NCBI GenBank assembly: GCA_000751555.1
Contig: CCEZ01000018.1
Coordinates: 1 to 64,000, forward strand
DNA from: Anaerosalibacter massiliensis
GTDB taxonomy: Bacteria > Bacillota > Clostridia > Tissierellales > Sporanaerobacteraceae
DNA: 64,000 bases
Reading direction: 5' to 3'
Shown: piece after piece, positions 17,335 to 26,852 of the stretch
Position numbering within the stretch: position 1 is the first letter of the stretch
Layout of the letters: each line of letters starts with the position of its first letter
Notes under the pieces: model-generated
Database searches by the model: none
Seen by the model: the letters and a program-made list of their open reading frames with translations, nothing else
What the model was told of the DNA's origin: nothing
Position numbers and translations under genes: made by a program

Positions 17335-19095
17335 TCAAGAAAATGATGATACTAATTTATTTACATCTTCCTCATCTAATACCTCTTTTTCCAGGAGAAG
17401 AGAAGCTATCTTATCTAGATATTCAATATTGTCCATAATAATGTTTTTAGTTTCAGAATAGAGATTATCTAACATTTCTTTAACTCTATCCATTAGCATT
17501 TTATTTCCTCCTATATTTTCTCCTAGTATTGATTCGTAATTTACAAGACCTAGTTCATTATCCATACCATATATACCTACCATGGACATAGACATTTCAG
17601 TAGCTTTCTTTAAATCACTAGAAGCTCCAGTAGTAATATTCTCTTCTCCAAATATTATTTCTTCAGCTGCTCTTCCACCTAGAGCTATCATTATATTATT
17701 TTTTATATCATTTTTAGTTTGATACATTTTATCTGGAGGAATATTCATACTAAACCCCCCCATACCATTAGTACTAGGTATGATGCTTACTTTTGTCACT
17801 CTATTTTCTTTTGAAACCCTTTTTGTAACTAATGCATGTCCTGCTTCATGATATGCAGTGATTTTTTTATCCTCAAAAGGTATTGAGCTTCTATCTTTCT
17901 TCTCTTCTCCTACAAGTACTGTATAAAAAGCTTTGTCTATATGTTTCATATTTATAAATGGTTCGCTATCTCTTGCCGCTAACATTGCAGATTCATTCAT
18001 CAAATTTTCCAACATAGCTCCACTAAAATACACTGTCTCATGAGCAACCTTTTTTAAATTCACATTTTCAGATAGAGGCTTATTCTTGCTATGAAGGTTT
18101 AATATCTTAAATCTTGCATTTACATCTGGAAGCCCTACTTCTATCTGTCTGTCAAATCTACCTGGTCTAAGCAAAGCTTCATCTAAAGTATCAGCCCTAT
18201 TTGTAGCTGCTACAACTATTATACCTTCATTTTCTTTAAATCCTGACATTTCAGTTAAAAGTGCATTTAATGTTCTATCACTTTCATCACTTCCACCATT
18301 TGAAAAACTACCTTTTCTCTTCTTACCTAATGCATCTATTTCATCAATAAATATAACACTTTTGCCTTTTTCCTTTGCCTTCTTGAAAAGAGACCTTATT
18401 CTGCTTGCCCCAAGTCCTGCATAAACCTGGATAAAATCAGAACCTGATACAGAATAAAAAGGTACTTTTGCTTCACCAGCTAAAGCCTTTGCAAGAAGAG
18501 TCTTCCCAGTTCCAGGAGGACCATATAATAACACACCTCTAGGTATTCTAGCACCGTATTTATTATACTTTTCAGGTTTTTGAATAAAATCTACTAATTC
18601 TTTCAAAGAATCTTTAGCTTCCTCATTTCCAGCTACATCTTCAAATGATATGCCCTTTCCATTAGAATCTTCTTCATCTAGATTTGACATAATAGCCATT
18701 TCTTTCTGTGCCTGTCTTGTCATATTGTTATTTAAAAAATAACTAATTGCTCCTATTCCCAATAAAAATAAAATAAAAGTTAATCCTTGCAACAATGAGG
18801 AATTCTTATTAGACTCTATAACTTTTATATTGTTTTTTAATAATCCTTCTTTAAAATTTTCCGTTCTTGGATTATCTGTTATAAAATATTTTCCATCTTT
18901 AAATCTTCCAGTAATTTGTGGTTCATCATTTAGCTCTATTTCTTCAACTTGTCCTTGTTCTACCTTCTCCAAAAAATCTTTATATGAAACATCCATATAA
19001 TCCTTGCTACTATTCACATATAAATATATGCTAGACAATAAAGCTATCGAAATTATTAGGAATAGAAGTACTTTTATTTTTCCATCTATTCTCAT
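17335..19095 (-). CDS. ftsH: FtsH-family AAA+ membrane metalloprotease
   Basis: 586 residues. Two membrane helices (about 8-26 and 103-120) flank a short extracytoplasmic domain; then an AAA+ module with Walker A GPPGTGKT, Walker [10 protein letters not shown] and [22 protein letters not shown], and an M41 protease with HEAGH and the third zinc ligand in [12 protein letters not shown]. The pore loop reads [12 protein letters not shown] rather than the usual motif with FVGVG, and the protein is shorter than typical FtsH (about 600-650), so it may be a second paralogue rather than the main FtsH. Start ATG follows AGGAGG. Neighbours give no functional hint. Confidence 0.93.
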   Translation of the reverse strand: MRIDGKIKVLLFLIISIALLSSIYLYVNSSKDYMDVSYKDFLEKVEQGQVEEIELNDEPQITGRFKDGKYFITDNPRTENFKEGLLKNNIKVIESNKNSSLLQGLTFILFLLGIGAISYFLNNNMTRQAQKEMAIMSNLDEEDSNGKGISFEDVAGNEEAKDSLKELVDFIQKPEKYNKYGARIPRGVLLYGPPGTGKTLLAKALAGEAKVPFYSVSGSDFIQVYAGLGASRIRSLFKKAKEKGKSVIFIDEIDALGKKRKGSFSNGGSDESDRTLNALLTEMSGFKENEGIIVVAATNRADTLDEALLRPGRFDRQIEVGLPDVNARFKILNLHSKNKPLSENVNLKKVAHETVYFSGAMLENLMNESAMLAARDSEPFINMKHIDKAFYTVLVGEEKKDRSSIPFEDKKITAYHEAGHALVTKRVSKENRVTKVSIIPSTNGMGGFSMNIPPDKMYQTKNDIKNNIMIALGGRAAEEIIFGEENITTGASSDLKKATEMSMSMVGIYGMDNELGLVNYESILGENIGGNKMLMDRVKEMLDNLYSETKNIIMDNIEYLDKIASLLLEKEVLDEEDVNKLVSSFS

Positions 19096-19186
19096 ATTCT
19101 TTTCCTCCTAGTTTACATAATATATTAGATATTATAACATTAATTTACTTCCATGTCTATTTCCTACATTTAGTAATATGACAAAA

Positions 19187-19217
19187 AATATGTAGAACCG
19201 ACCTCTGTCGGCTCTAC
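19187..19217 (-). terminator. Terminator of the 94-residue protein gene
   Basis: Stem GTAGA.CCGAC/GTCGG.TCTAC (19192-19217), followed on the minus strand by ATATTTTTTG. Confidence 0.85.
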
Positions 19218-19220
19218 TAT

Positions 19221-19505
19221 TTATTTATCTTTAAGTACCTCCAATATCTTGTCAAGTTTTTCAAGTTGTTCCTCATCAAGCAAAGGTCTTACATCTTCAA
19301 GCTTTCTTAACAACTCTTCATATTCTTCTGGATTCATATTTTCTTCCATTTTTTCATTTAATTTTATTATTTCAAAAAAAATATCTTCTTCTGATCTACC
19401 TGAATAGTCCTCTGCTATTCTTTTCATATTTTCCATTTCCTCTTCTGTAGGATTTATATTTCCTAACTTCTCCAATGCTTTTCTAAGTTCATCATTATTA
19501 TCCAT
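19221..19505 (-). CDS. Unknown acidic helical protein
   Basis: 94 residues, highly charged with many glutamates, predicted coiled or helical, no membrane segment. Not recognised. Start ATG follows AAGGGGG. It has its own terminator and lies divergent to the 202-residue unknown gene across a 130-bp gap, so the two may share control. Confidence 0.75.
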   Translation of the reverse strand: MDNNDELRKALEKLGNINPTEEEMENMKRIAEDYSGRSEEDIFFEIIKLNEKMEENMNPEEYEELLRKLEDVRPLLDEEQLEKLDKILEVLKDK

Positions 19506-19635
19506 TAAAACGCCCCCCTTAAACTTTATATTCTAATTTATGTAGTATTTTAAAAATATATTACATTTCATGGAACATTTCTAATATTAATTCATATAAT
19601 ATATAAGTACTTTTTTTAAATGGGAGGAATTTATC

Positions 19636-20244
19636 TTGGATAACAGACTATTTACTATTTTTATTTTCTATGCATTGAGAAATAACAATTTTAAAGAAAC
19701 AAATATTAAAAATGCCCTTCAACTAGATATAAATAGTTTAAACACTAAATATGCAGTTGAAAGAATTAATGTTTTAAGGGCAGTTGGAACTTATTTTCCA
19801 GAAGAATTAGTTCCTATACTAAATAAATCCTTATTAATGGCAGAGAAAATAATAAAAACTCAGGAAACCATGAACTTTATAAAAACTAATGAATCCTTTA
19901 AAGAAATAAGCCCAACTAAAGTTAAAAACAATAGAGAGAGATTTAACTACATAATCTCAACTTTAAAAAGAGAAATACCCGAGGAAAAAATAAATGATAT
20001 GAGCTATCCTTTTAATCTAATTATAAATTATGAAAAATATAAATACATGTATAATTTATTATCTTCCATAGCTTCTAATCCTGAAAAACTAGAGAATCCA
20101 GAAGGACTCATATCCTTGATAGAACCTATGATGGAGGGGAAGGATGAAAAAGAAAAGAAAAAAATGAAAGAAATGCTTAAAATGGCTGAAATAATGATGA
20201 CATTAGAACCTTCTGAAAAAAAAGAAAAGAGACTCAAAAAATAG
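19636..20244 (+). CDS. Unknown helical protein
   Basis: 202 residues, no family recognised. Mostly helical, with a basic charged tail (KEKKKMKEMLKMAEIMM region) rich in Lys and Met. No signal peptide. The start is TTG at 19636, 8 bases after GGGAGG. It has a terminator right after its stop and precedes nadK. Divergent to the 94-residue gene; a functional link is only a guess. Confidence 0.75.
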   Translation: MDNRLFTIFIFYALRNNNFKETNIKNALQLDINSLNTKYAVERINVLRAVGTYFPEELVPILNKSLLMAEKIIKTQETMNFIKTNESFKEISPTKVKNNRERFNYIISTLKREIPEEKINDMSYPFNLIINYEKYKYMYNLLSSIASNPEKLENPEGLISLIEPMMEGKDEKEKKKMKEMLKMAEIMMTLEPSEKKEKRLKK

Positions 20245-20267
20245 ATAATCATTGAGTCTTTTTTTCT
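20229..20267 (+). terminator. Terminator after the 202-residue protein gene
   Basis: Stem GACTCAA (20231-20237) with TTGAGTC (20252-20258) followed by seven or more T residues. It overlaps the end of the coding region. Confidence 0.8.
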
Positions 20268-20371
20268 TCTCCCATATTTATCCTCCAATTATTTTTCATC
20301 TATTGTATAATATAATCATAGGATTAGTTTTTATGTTTCAAAATAAGAGATTAACTAGGGGGTTGAAGTAT

Positions 20372-21184
20372 ATGGGATTAAATAAGAATCACATGATAAA
20401 TATAATTTCAAACAAAAATAGAGATTCCAAAAAAACTTGTGAAATATTAACAAAAAAATTAAATAGTAACGGATTTATGGTTCCAAAAAACTATAATGAC
20501 AAAGCAGAATTAAATATTTGCATTGGCGGAGATGGAGCTTTTTTAAGAGCTATACATAAATATAACTTTCCAAAAATTCCTTTCGTAGGAGTAAATACAG
20601 GACATCTAGGTTTTTTCCAAGAAATACTACCTGAGGATTTAGATAGATTTATTGATAATTATACTAATAAAAGATATTTTTTAGAAGAAATACTCCTTGT
20701 AGAAACTCTAGTTTGCACTAAAAAAGACTGTATCAAACTTACTGGTGTTAATGAAATTGCTCTTAAAGGAATTGATTCTAAAGTAGTACATTTAGAAATA
20801 TTTATTAATGACAATCATCTAGAAAAATTTAGTGGAGATGGAATAATTGTATCTACTCCTGCAGGTAGTACTGCTTATAATTTTTCTAGTGGAGGAAGTA
20901 TTGTATATCCCTCTCTTAAAACTCTCCAGTTAACACCACTATCTCCTATTAGCTCTAAGGCCTATCGTTCTCTTCCAAATAGCATCATTATTCCAGGAGA
21001 TATGACTGTAAAGATAAAGCCAGAATATTTATATGAAAATTCTATATTGATAGTAAATGATGGTGTGCAATATAAATATGATAATATATTAGAAGTACTT
21101 TTCACTATTTCTAATATGACTATATTTAGATTAATATTTGATAAAGATATGTACTGGAATAATTTAAAAAGCAAATTCTTATAA
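20372..21184 (+). CDS. nadK: NAD kinase
   Basis: 270-residue ATP-NAD kinase that makes NADP+. Signature GGDGAFLRA (about residue 52), then the substrate motif GVNTGHLGFF and the second glycine-rich block STPAGSTAYNFSSGG. Start ATG at 20372 lies 9 bases after AGGGGG; 40 further in-frame residues upstream overlap the previous terminator and have no ribosome site, so they are excluded. It supplies NADP(H), relevant to the NfnAB enzyme coded nearby. Confidence 0.95.
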   Translation: MGLNKNHMINIISNKNRDSKKTCEILTKKLNSNGFMVPKNYNDKAELNICIGGDGAFLRAIHKYNFPKIPFVGVNTGHLGFFQEILPEDLDRFIDNYTNKRYFLEEILLVETLVCTKKDCIKLTGVNEIALKGIDSKVVHLEIFINDNHLEKFSGDGIIVSTPAGSTAYNFSSGGSIVYPSLKTLQLTPLSPISSKAYRSLPNSIIIPGDMTVKIKPEYLYENSILIVNDGVQYKYDNILEVLFTISNMTIFRLIFDKDMYWNNLKSKFL

Positions 21185-21188
21185 ATTA

Positions 21189-21220
21189 TATAAAAGAGAG
21201 GCAATTGCCTCTCTTTTATA
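21189..21220. terminator. Bidirectional terminator between nadK and pepF
   Basis: A 32-base perfect palindrome with core GAGAGGCAATTGCCTCTC and A/T-runs at both ends. It ends both convergent genes. Confidence 0.9.
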
Positions 21221-23026
21221 CTAAATTAATTTATCCATTTCATCTACTAATTGACTAAATAATTCTAATGCTTTATCTATTGGCTGAGATACTGTCATAT
21301 CTACACCAGCTTTTTTAAGGACATTAATTGGATAGTCTGAATCTCCACTCTTTAAAAAGCCTATATATCTATCTACAGCTTCCTTTCCTTCTTTAAGTAT
21401 TTGTTGAGATAAGGAAGCTGCAGAGGAAAATCCTGTAGCATATTGGAATACATAGAAATTATAATAGAAATGTGGTATCCTTGCCCATTCAAAAGCTATT
21501 TCATCATCTATAACCATATTTGATCCATAATATTTTTCATTTAATTTCTTATAAGTGCTAGATAAATAATCTGCTGTTAATGCTCCTCCATTTTCTGCAT
21601 ATTCATGAATAATCTTTTCAAATTCAGCAAACATAGTCTGTCTATATACAGTAGTTCTAAATTGTTCTAAATAATGGTTTAGAAGATATAACTTCTCATT
21701 TTCATTTTTTACATTTTTAAGCATATAATCTATAAGTAATGATTCATTTGTTGTAGAAGCAATTTCTGCTAAAAATATACTATAGCTTCCATAAACATAA
21801 GGTTGGGTTTTCTTAGTATAATAACTATGAATAGAATGACCCATTTCATGAGCAATTGTAAATACATTGTCTAATGTCTCATGATAATTTAATAATACAA
21901 AAGGCTTAGAATCATAGGTTCCTGAAGAATAAGCTCCGCTTCTCTTTCCTCTATTTTCATATACATCTATCCACCTTGAATTAAAACCTTCATCAAGTAT
22001 ACCAATATAGCCTTCTCCTAAAGGTTCAAGTCCTTTTCTAATAATTTTTTGTGCTTCATCATAGGATACTTTAATATCCACATCTTTAACTATAGGTGTA
22101 TATAAATCATACATATGAAGTTCATCTAATTTTAAAGCTCTCTTTCTTATATCCATATATTTATACATCGAATCTAAATTTTTATGGACAGAATTAATTA
22201 AATTGTCATATACAGAAGTAGGTATATTATTTTCATCAAGAGCTGCCTCTAAACTAGAATTATATTTCCTAGCCTTTGAATAAAACATATTTTTCTTTAC
22301 ACAACCATTTAATGTAGAAGCAAATGTATTTTTAAATTTCTCATAAGTACTGTAAACTGCTTCAAAAGCTTCTTTTCTAACTCTTCTATCATTGCTTTCC
22401 ATAAAGGGAATAAAATTTCCATGGGTTATTTCTACATTATTTCCCTCTTCATCTTTAATAAAAGGAAATTTCATATCTGCATTACTTAACATAGAAAATA
22501 CAGTATCAGGAGTATTAGACATTTCACCTATTTGAGCAAGTAGAGCTTCTTCTGATTTAGACAATATATGTTTTTTGCCTCTTAATACATCTTCTAAATA
22601 ATGTGTATATACTCTTAAACCCTCTTCTTTGCCTAAAAAGCTCTCTAAATCTTTTTCCTCTAATGACAATATTTCTGGTACTATAAAAGAAGTTTCCCCG
22701 TTTACTAATACATATAAATTTGTAGCCCTGTCAGTTAAGGCTTGATAAGTTCCATTTCTGCTATCCTCATCTAATCTCATCCTAGCATATACTAATACAT
22801 TAGAAATTGTTCTATATAAATTGTCCCTTAATTTTAAAACTTCTAATAAGGTATTACTACTTTCTACAGTTTTCCCTTTATATTTAGATATCTCCTCCAC
22901 TAATTTTTTTACATTTTCAAAATCTTTTTCCCAAGCTTCATCATCTACATACATTGACTCTAAATCCCATTTATACTCTTCTAGAATATCACTTCTATCC
23001 ATTATAGTATTTTTTTCATTCTTCAT
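21221..23026 (-). CDS. pepF: Oligoendopeptidase F (M3 family)
   Basis: 601-residue cytoplasmic zinc endopeptidase that cuts oligopeptides. Catalytic motif TIAHEMGHSIHSYYT with the downstream glutamate in FLAEIASTTNE; full length for PepF. It fits a protein- and amino-acid-degrading lifestyle, together with the M18 aminopeptidase. Start ATG follows AAGGGGA by about 8 bases. It lies 35 bp after the penicillin-binding protein gene and may share its transcript. Confidence 0.96.
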   Translation of the reverse strand: MKNEKNTIMDRSDILEEYKWDLESMYVDDEAWEKDFENVKKLVEEISKYKGKTVESSNTLLEVLKLRDNLYRTISNVLVYARMRLDEDSRNGTYQALTDRATNLYVLVNGETSFIVPEILSLEEKDLESFLGKEEGLRVYTHYLEDVLRGKKHILSKSEEALLAQIGEMSNTPDTVFSMLSNADMKFPFIKDEEGNNVEITHGNFIPFMESNDRRVRKEAFEAVYSTYEKFKNTFASTLNGCVKKNMFYSKARKYNSSLEAALDENNIPTSVYDNLINSVHKNLDSMYKYMDIRKRALKLDELHMYDLYTPIVKDVDIKVSYDEAQKIIRKGLEPLGEGYIGILDEGFNSRWIDVYENRGKRSGAYSSGTYDSKPFVLLNYHETLDNVFTIAHEMGHSIHSYYTKKTQPYVYGSYSIFLAEIASTTNESLLIDYMLKNVKNENEKLYLLNHYLEQFRTTVYRQTMFAEFEKIIHEYAENGGALTADYLSSTYKKLNEKYYGSNMVIDDEIAFEWARIPHFYYNFYVFQYATGFSSAASLSQQILKEGKEAVDRYIGFLKSGDSDYPINVLKKAGVDMTVSQPIDKALELFSQLVDEMDKLI

Positions 23027-23061
23027 ATAAAATTCCCCTTTCTTTTATATATAATTTAAAT

Positions 23062-24468
23062 TTATTCTTTAATCCTATTCAATGCTTCAATCATAATCTG
23101 TCTAGCTATAGGAGCAGCACCACTTCCTCCAGTAGTGCCATCACTTTCTAAAACTACACTAACAGCAACTTTTGGATCATCTGCTGGAGCAAATCCTATG
23201 AACCAAGAATGGGTTTTACCTGTTGGATTTTCTGCTGTTCCTGTTTTCCCTGCTACTTTTATATTTTGAATATTTGCATTAGCACCAGTCCCTCTTCTCA
23301 CTACTTCAACCATCATATTTTTAACTTGATTAGCAATAAGAGGATCTGTTACTTGAGATATAGTTTCTGTATCCTTTACCTCTAATAGATTTCCCTTAGG
23401 TGATCTAATTTCCTTTACTAAAATAGGTTTCACCATATTGCCTTCATTAGCTATAGCAGAAGTTACCATAGCCATATTTAAAGGAGTAACTAGAGTCTTT
23501 CCTTGCCCAATACTAGAAGCAGCAATATCTGTCTTACCTATTTTTTCACCATAATCAAATTTAGAAGATTTAACTGGTAAATCAAAAGGTATATCTTTGT
23601 TCATCATAAATTTTTCAGATACATTTCCCAGTTTTTCCTTACCTACTCCTAGACCCAATTGGGCAAAATATGAATTGCAAGATTTAACTAAAGCATCTTC
23701 TATTCCAAGTTTGCCATGAGCTTTTCCACCATAATCTTTTAATGTATATCCTTCTACCGTAATTGAACCTTTACAATCATATGATTTATTGACATTTGGA
23801 CTTTCTAAACCTGCCACAGCAGTTATAACTTTAAAAACTGAACCTGGAGCATAAAGTCCATTTGTTGCCCTATTTAAAAAAGGGCTATCTGTATTTTCCA
23901 TTATATCCTGCCAATTTTTTCTTAATTCATTAGCATTAAAATCTGGTTGACTTACCATAGCATATATTTCACCATTTTTAGGATTCATTGCTACTATAGA
24001 TCCTTTCTTTCCTTGGAGAGAGTTGTTTGCAATTTCCTGCAACTCATGATCCAATGTTAATTTAAGATTATTTCCTTCACCATCAGGATCTATAATCTTT
24101 TTAATTTCTTTAAAAGTTGTACTGTCCTTTAAATTAAGCAATTCATTATTATAAGTCAATTCTAAGCCCGATTTTCCATATTCTCTATAACTATACCCTA
24201 TAATATGGCTATAGAGATTCCCATAGTTATAATGTCTTATAGTTGAATCTTCTGTTCTTTCACTATATGCTAAAGTTTTTCCATTCCTATCTAATATCAT
24301 TCCCCTTAAAATATTTTCTTCATCTATCCATAGTCTTTTATTGAAACTATTATCTTTTATCTCCTGAGCTTTGAATATTTGAAAATGACTTAAATACACT
24401 ATCAGGCTTACAAAAAGTAGACACATAACAGTGAGTACCCTTGCCATCCTCTTAACTTCTTTATTCAT
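23062..24468 (-). CDS. Class B penicillin-binding protein (PbpA-like transpeptidase)
   Basis: 468 residues: one N-terminal membrane anchor (about 9-28), a short pedestal domain and a D,D-transpeptidase domain. Active-site motifs: S210-V-F-K213, S263-C-N265 and KTGTAE (about 408). Cross-links peptidoglycan outside the membrane. The start ATG overlaps the RodA/FtsW gene by 8 bases, so the two are translationally coupled; such pairs form the glycan polymerase/transpeptidase complex. Gene order and size resemble actinobacterial PbpA. Confidence 0.94.
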   Translation of the reverse strand: MNKEVKRMARVLTVMCLLFVSLIVYLSHFQIFKAQEIKDNSFNKRLWIDEENILRGMILDRNGKTLAYSERTEDSTIRHYNYGNLYSHIIGYSYREYGKSGLELTYNNELLNLKDSTTFKEIKKIIDPDGEGNNLKLTLDHELQEIANNSLQGKKGSIVAMNPKNGEIYAMVSQPDFNANELRKNWQDIMENTDSPFLNRATNGLYAPGSVFKVITAVAGLESPNVNKSYDCKGSITVEGYTLKDYGGKAHGKLGIEDALVKSCNSYFAQLGLGVGKEKLGNVSEKFMMNKDIPFDLPVKSSKFDYGEKIGKTDIAASSIGQGKTLVTPLNMAMVTSAIANEGNMVKPILVKEIRSPKGNLLEVKDTETISQVTDPLIANQVKNMMVEVVRRGTGANANIQNIKVAGKTGTAENPTGKTHSWFIGFAPADDPKVAVSVVLESDGTTGGSGAAPIARQIMIEALNRIKE

Positions 24469-25702
24469 TTTTCTCCACCTCTTCCATAGCTAACTCTTCA
24501 GAAGCTACTTGCAAAATTCCTAATGCAATAAAACTAGAAATCATAGAACTACCTCCATAGCTTATGAAGGGTACTGTAATACCTGTAAGAGGTATCATTT
24601 TTATAACTCCTCCAAAAATTATAAAAGTTTGAAAACCAAACATAGCACTAATGCCAAAGGCAACTATTCTAAAAAACTTATCGCTTTGGCTAAAAGCAAT
24701 TTTAAATCCTCTATATACTAGTATTAGAAACAGCATCATTATAGCAATGCCAGTAAATATTCCCATTTCTTCGCAAATAGCCGGAAATATAAAGTCTGTA
24801 TGAACTTCAGGTATAAAATCTGGATGGCCTAAACCTATACCAGTACCAAAAAATCCTCCATTAGCAATAGCAAATAATGATTGTGTTATTTGGTATCCCT
24901 TATTGTCTATGAATCTCCAGGGATCTAACCAAGTCTCTACTCTTATTTTTACATGATCAAATAAAAAATAACTAACTATTGCTCCTGTGGTAGCCAATAA
25001 TATATTATATAATATAAGTTTTCTATCCTTTTCATATACATATTGAATAACTAGGAAAATTAAATAAAATAATAATGCACTACCTAAATCTTTCTGTAAA
25101 AATAAAAAACCAATAAAGATATATGCAAATATTAACAATCTATATCCTGATTTTCCATTTTTATTAAACTTTTTTTCATTAGTATAAAAAGAAGCTATAA
25201 AAAATATAAAAGCTATTTTTATAATTTCAGAGGGTTGAAAACTAAATCTACCAAATTTAATCCAATTTCTAGCTCCTCCAATAGTCTTTCCAAATACTAA
25301 TGTGAACATAAATAGAAATATTGAACCTAAACCATAGAATAAAGTTAGCTTATTCCATATTTTAATTTTCTTTACAATAGCATAGGAAATAAAAAATATT
25401 AATATTCCAGCACTTACCCATACTACTTGTTTAGCCCCCAATTTTGGATCCAAACGATATATCATTATAATGCCTAGTTTTAAAAGCATAGTAACTATTA
25501 AAAATATATAATGATCTCCAGACGATATTTTTAGTAGAATAAAGTTGGATATATATATTATAAATATTAAAACAACACCAGTAATTAAAGTAAATTTGTC
25601 AATTTCGCCATTACTATAGACAAACAATAATAATAAAGCCATTAAATCAATGAGTACTAAAAGATTTCTAGGTACTCTATAGCTAATTAATTTCTTAAAC
25701 AT
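24461..25702 (-). CDS. RodA/FtsW-family (SEDS) peptidoglycan polymerase
   Basis: 413 residues with about ten membrane helices. SEDS motifs visible: GGARNWIKFGRFSFQPSEI, TGIGLGHPDFIPEVHTDFIF and the C-terminal TGITVPFISYGGSS. It polymerises lipid II into glycan strands with a partner class B PBP, coded by the next gene. It follows an FHA protein by 12 bp. Whether it acts in elongation, division or sporulation cannot be told from sequence. Confidence 0.94.
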   Translation of the reverse strand: MFKKLISYRVPRNLLVLIDLMALLLLFVYSNGEIDKFTLITGVVLIFIIYISNFILLKISSGDHYIFLIVTMLLKLGIIMIYRLDPKLGAKQVVWVSAGILIFFISYAIVKKIKIWNKLTLFYGLGSIFLFMFTLVFGKTIGGARNWIKFGRFSFQPSEIIKIAFIFFIASFYTNEKKFNKNGKSGYRLLIFAYIFIGFLFLQKDLGSALLFYLIFLVIQYVYEKDRKLILYNILLATTGAIVSYFLFDHVKIRVETWLDPWRFIDNKGYQITQSLFAIANGGFFGTGIGLGHPDFIPEVHTDFIFPAICEEMGIFTGIAIMMLFLILVYRGFKIAFSQSDKFFRIVAFGISAMFGFQTFIIFGGVIKMIPLTGITVPFISYGGSSMISSFIALGILQVASEELAMEEVEKNE

Positions 25703-25714
25703 TTTTTCAACCCC

Positions 25715-26146
25715 TTATTTCCTATTTACAAATAGAAACTCTACCTGTCCTAGTCGAATCCTATCTCCATTTCTTAATTTTACTACATCCATTATTTTAT
25801 CTCCATTTACAAAAGTACCATTTGAACTATCTAAGTCTTCTAGATAATAGTTACCTTCATCCTTTACTAGTTTTAAATGTCTCTTAGATATATGAGGGTC
25901 TTTTATTATTATATTATTTTGATTGCCTCTACCAATAGCCATATCTTTATCTATTGGATAAACTTCTTTTACTTTAAATGGAAGAGTATCCTTTTGATTT
26001 ACTAATTTTAAATAAGTATTTTTATTTAATGTCGTAAGTCCCATTCCTTTTATATCTAAATAAATCAATCTTATAATACTAAGCATAAATAAATAGATAA
26101 TAAGTATAAAAACATATTTAAATGCCACCGATAATATATTAAACAT
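25715..26146 (-). CDS. Membrane-anchored FHA-domain protein
   Basis: 143 residues: one N-terminal membrane helix (about 7-28), a linker, then an FHA phosphothreonine-binding domain (about 65-140; AIGRGNQNN, DPHISKRHLKL, LEDLDSSNGTFVNG). Start ATG at 26146 is 6 bases after GGAGG. First gene of an FHA-RodA-PBP module, the same association seen for FhaB-RodA-PbpA in actinobacteria, where a Ser/Thr kinase controls the cell-wall machine. No kinase is in this window. Confidence 0.92.
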   Translation of the reverse strand: MFNILSVAFKYVFILIIYLFMLSIIRLIYLDIKGMGLTTLNKNTYLKLVNQKDTLPFKVKEVYPIDKDMAIGRGNQNNIIIKDPHISKRHLKLVKDEGNYYLEDLDSSNGTFVNGDKIMDVVKLRNGDRIRLGQVEFLFVNRK

Positions 26147-26216
26147 TTTCAACCTCCAACCTATTAATTTATTATTCTCTTTTAAAATAATGTTATCATA
26201 TTAATTAGTGATTGTG

Positions 26217-26250
26217 AATAAACATATTTTAAAATTTAAATATGTTTATT
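26217..26250. repeat. 34-bp inverted repeat in FHA/PspC divergent region
   Basis: Arms 26217-26229 and 26238-26250 are perfect 13-base complements (AATAAACATATTT) with an 8-base A/T loop. A second small dyad, TACCA-ATC-TGGTA, lies at 26257-26269. Both sit between two divergent genes and are candidate operators; T-rich sequence after the first also allows a weak terminator. Confidence 0.55.
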
Positions 26251-26308
26251 TTTACTTACCAATCTGGTAGTATTAATCTATAAATGATTTGTTTAAGGAG
26301 GTATATAT

Positions 26309-26716
26309 ATGTCGAAAAAAATCTATCGCTCTTCTACTAATAAAATCATTGGCGGAGTCTGTGGAGGATTAGGTGAATATTTTAATATTGACCCTTCTAT
26401 AATTAGAATTTTCTGGCTGCTTTTCTCTATATCAGGTAGTGGTTCTGGTATGCTTGCTTATATTATTTGCCTTATTGTAATTCCTGAAAAAGATAGTGAT
26501 GTTATTTATTATGATGAAAATGAAAATAATGGCAAAAGCTATAAAAATAGTGCTTTATTTGCAGGTATAGCATTAATTTTAATTGGTGCTAGCCTTTTAA
26601 TAAGAAAACTTAATCCTTGGTTTAGTATAAAAAGTTTAAGAATAGCTAAATATTGGCCTGTATTATTAATAATTGCCGGAATATATGTTATTTATAGTCA
26701 AAAAAAGGAAAATTAG
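26309..26716 (+). CDS. PspC-domain membrane protein
   Basis: 135 residues. PspC domain at about 4-62 (IYRSSTNKIIGGVCGGLGEYF, then a hydrophobic helix and VIPEKD), followed by a C-terminal pair of membrane segments. PspC-type proteins take part in envelope-stress sensing. Start ATG follows AAGGAGG. Single-gene unit with its own terminator, divergent to the FHA-RodA-PBP cell-wall module. Confidence 0.88.
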   Translation: MSKKIYRSSTNKIIGGVCGGLGEYFNIDPSIIRIFWLLFSISGSGSGMLAYIICLIVIPEKDSDVIYYDENENNGKSYKNSALFAGIALILIGASLLIRKLNPWFSIKSLRIAKYWPVLLIIAGIYVIYSQKKEN

Positions 26717-26718
26717 AT

Positions 26719-26764
26719 AAAAAGTCTTGATTTAATCATATTTAAAAAATCAAGACTTTTTATT
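26719..26764 (+). terminator. Terminator of the PspC gene
   Basis: Perfect 15-base arms (AAAAAGTCTTGATTT and complement) at 26719-26733 and 26747-26761, ending in a T-run. Confidence 0.88.
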
Positions 26765-26852
26765 ATATTATATATTCTAAATAAATCTTATTTATGGATT
26801 TTTTAGTAGTATATTGGAAATAATATTATAAAAGAATGTAGAGGTGATAGAT

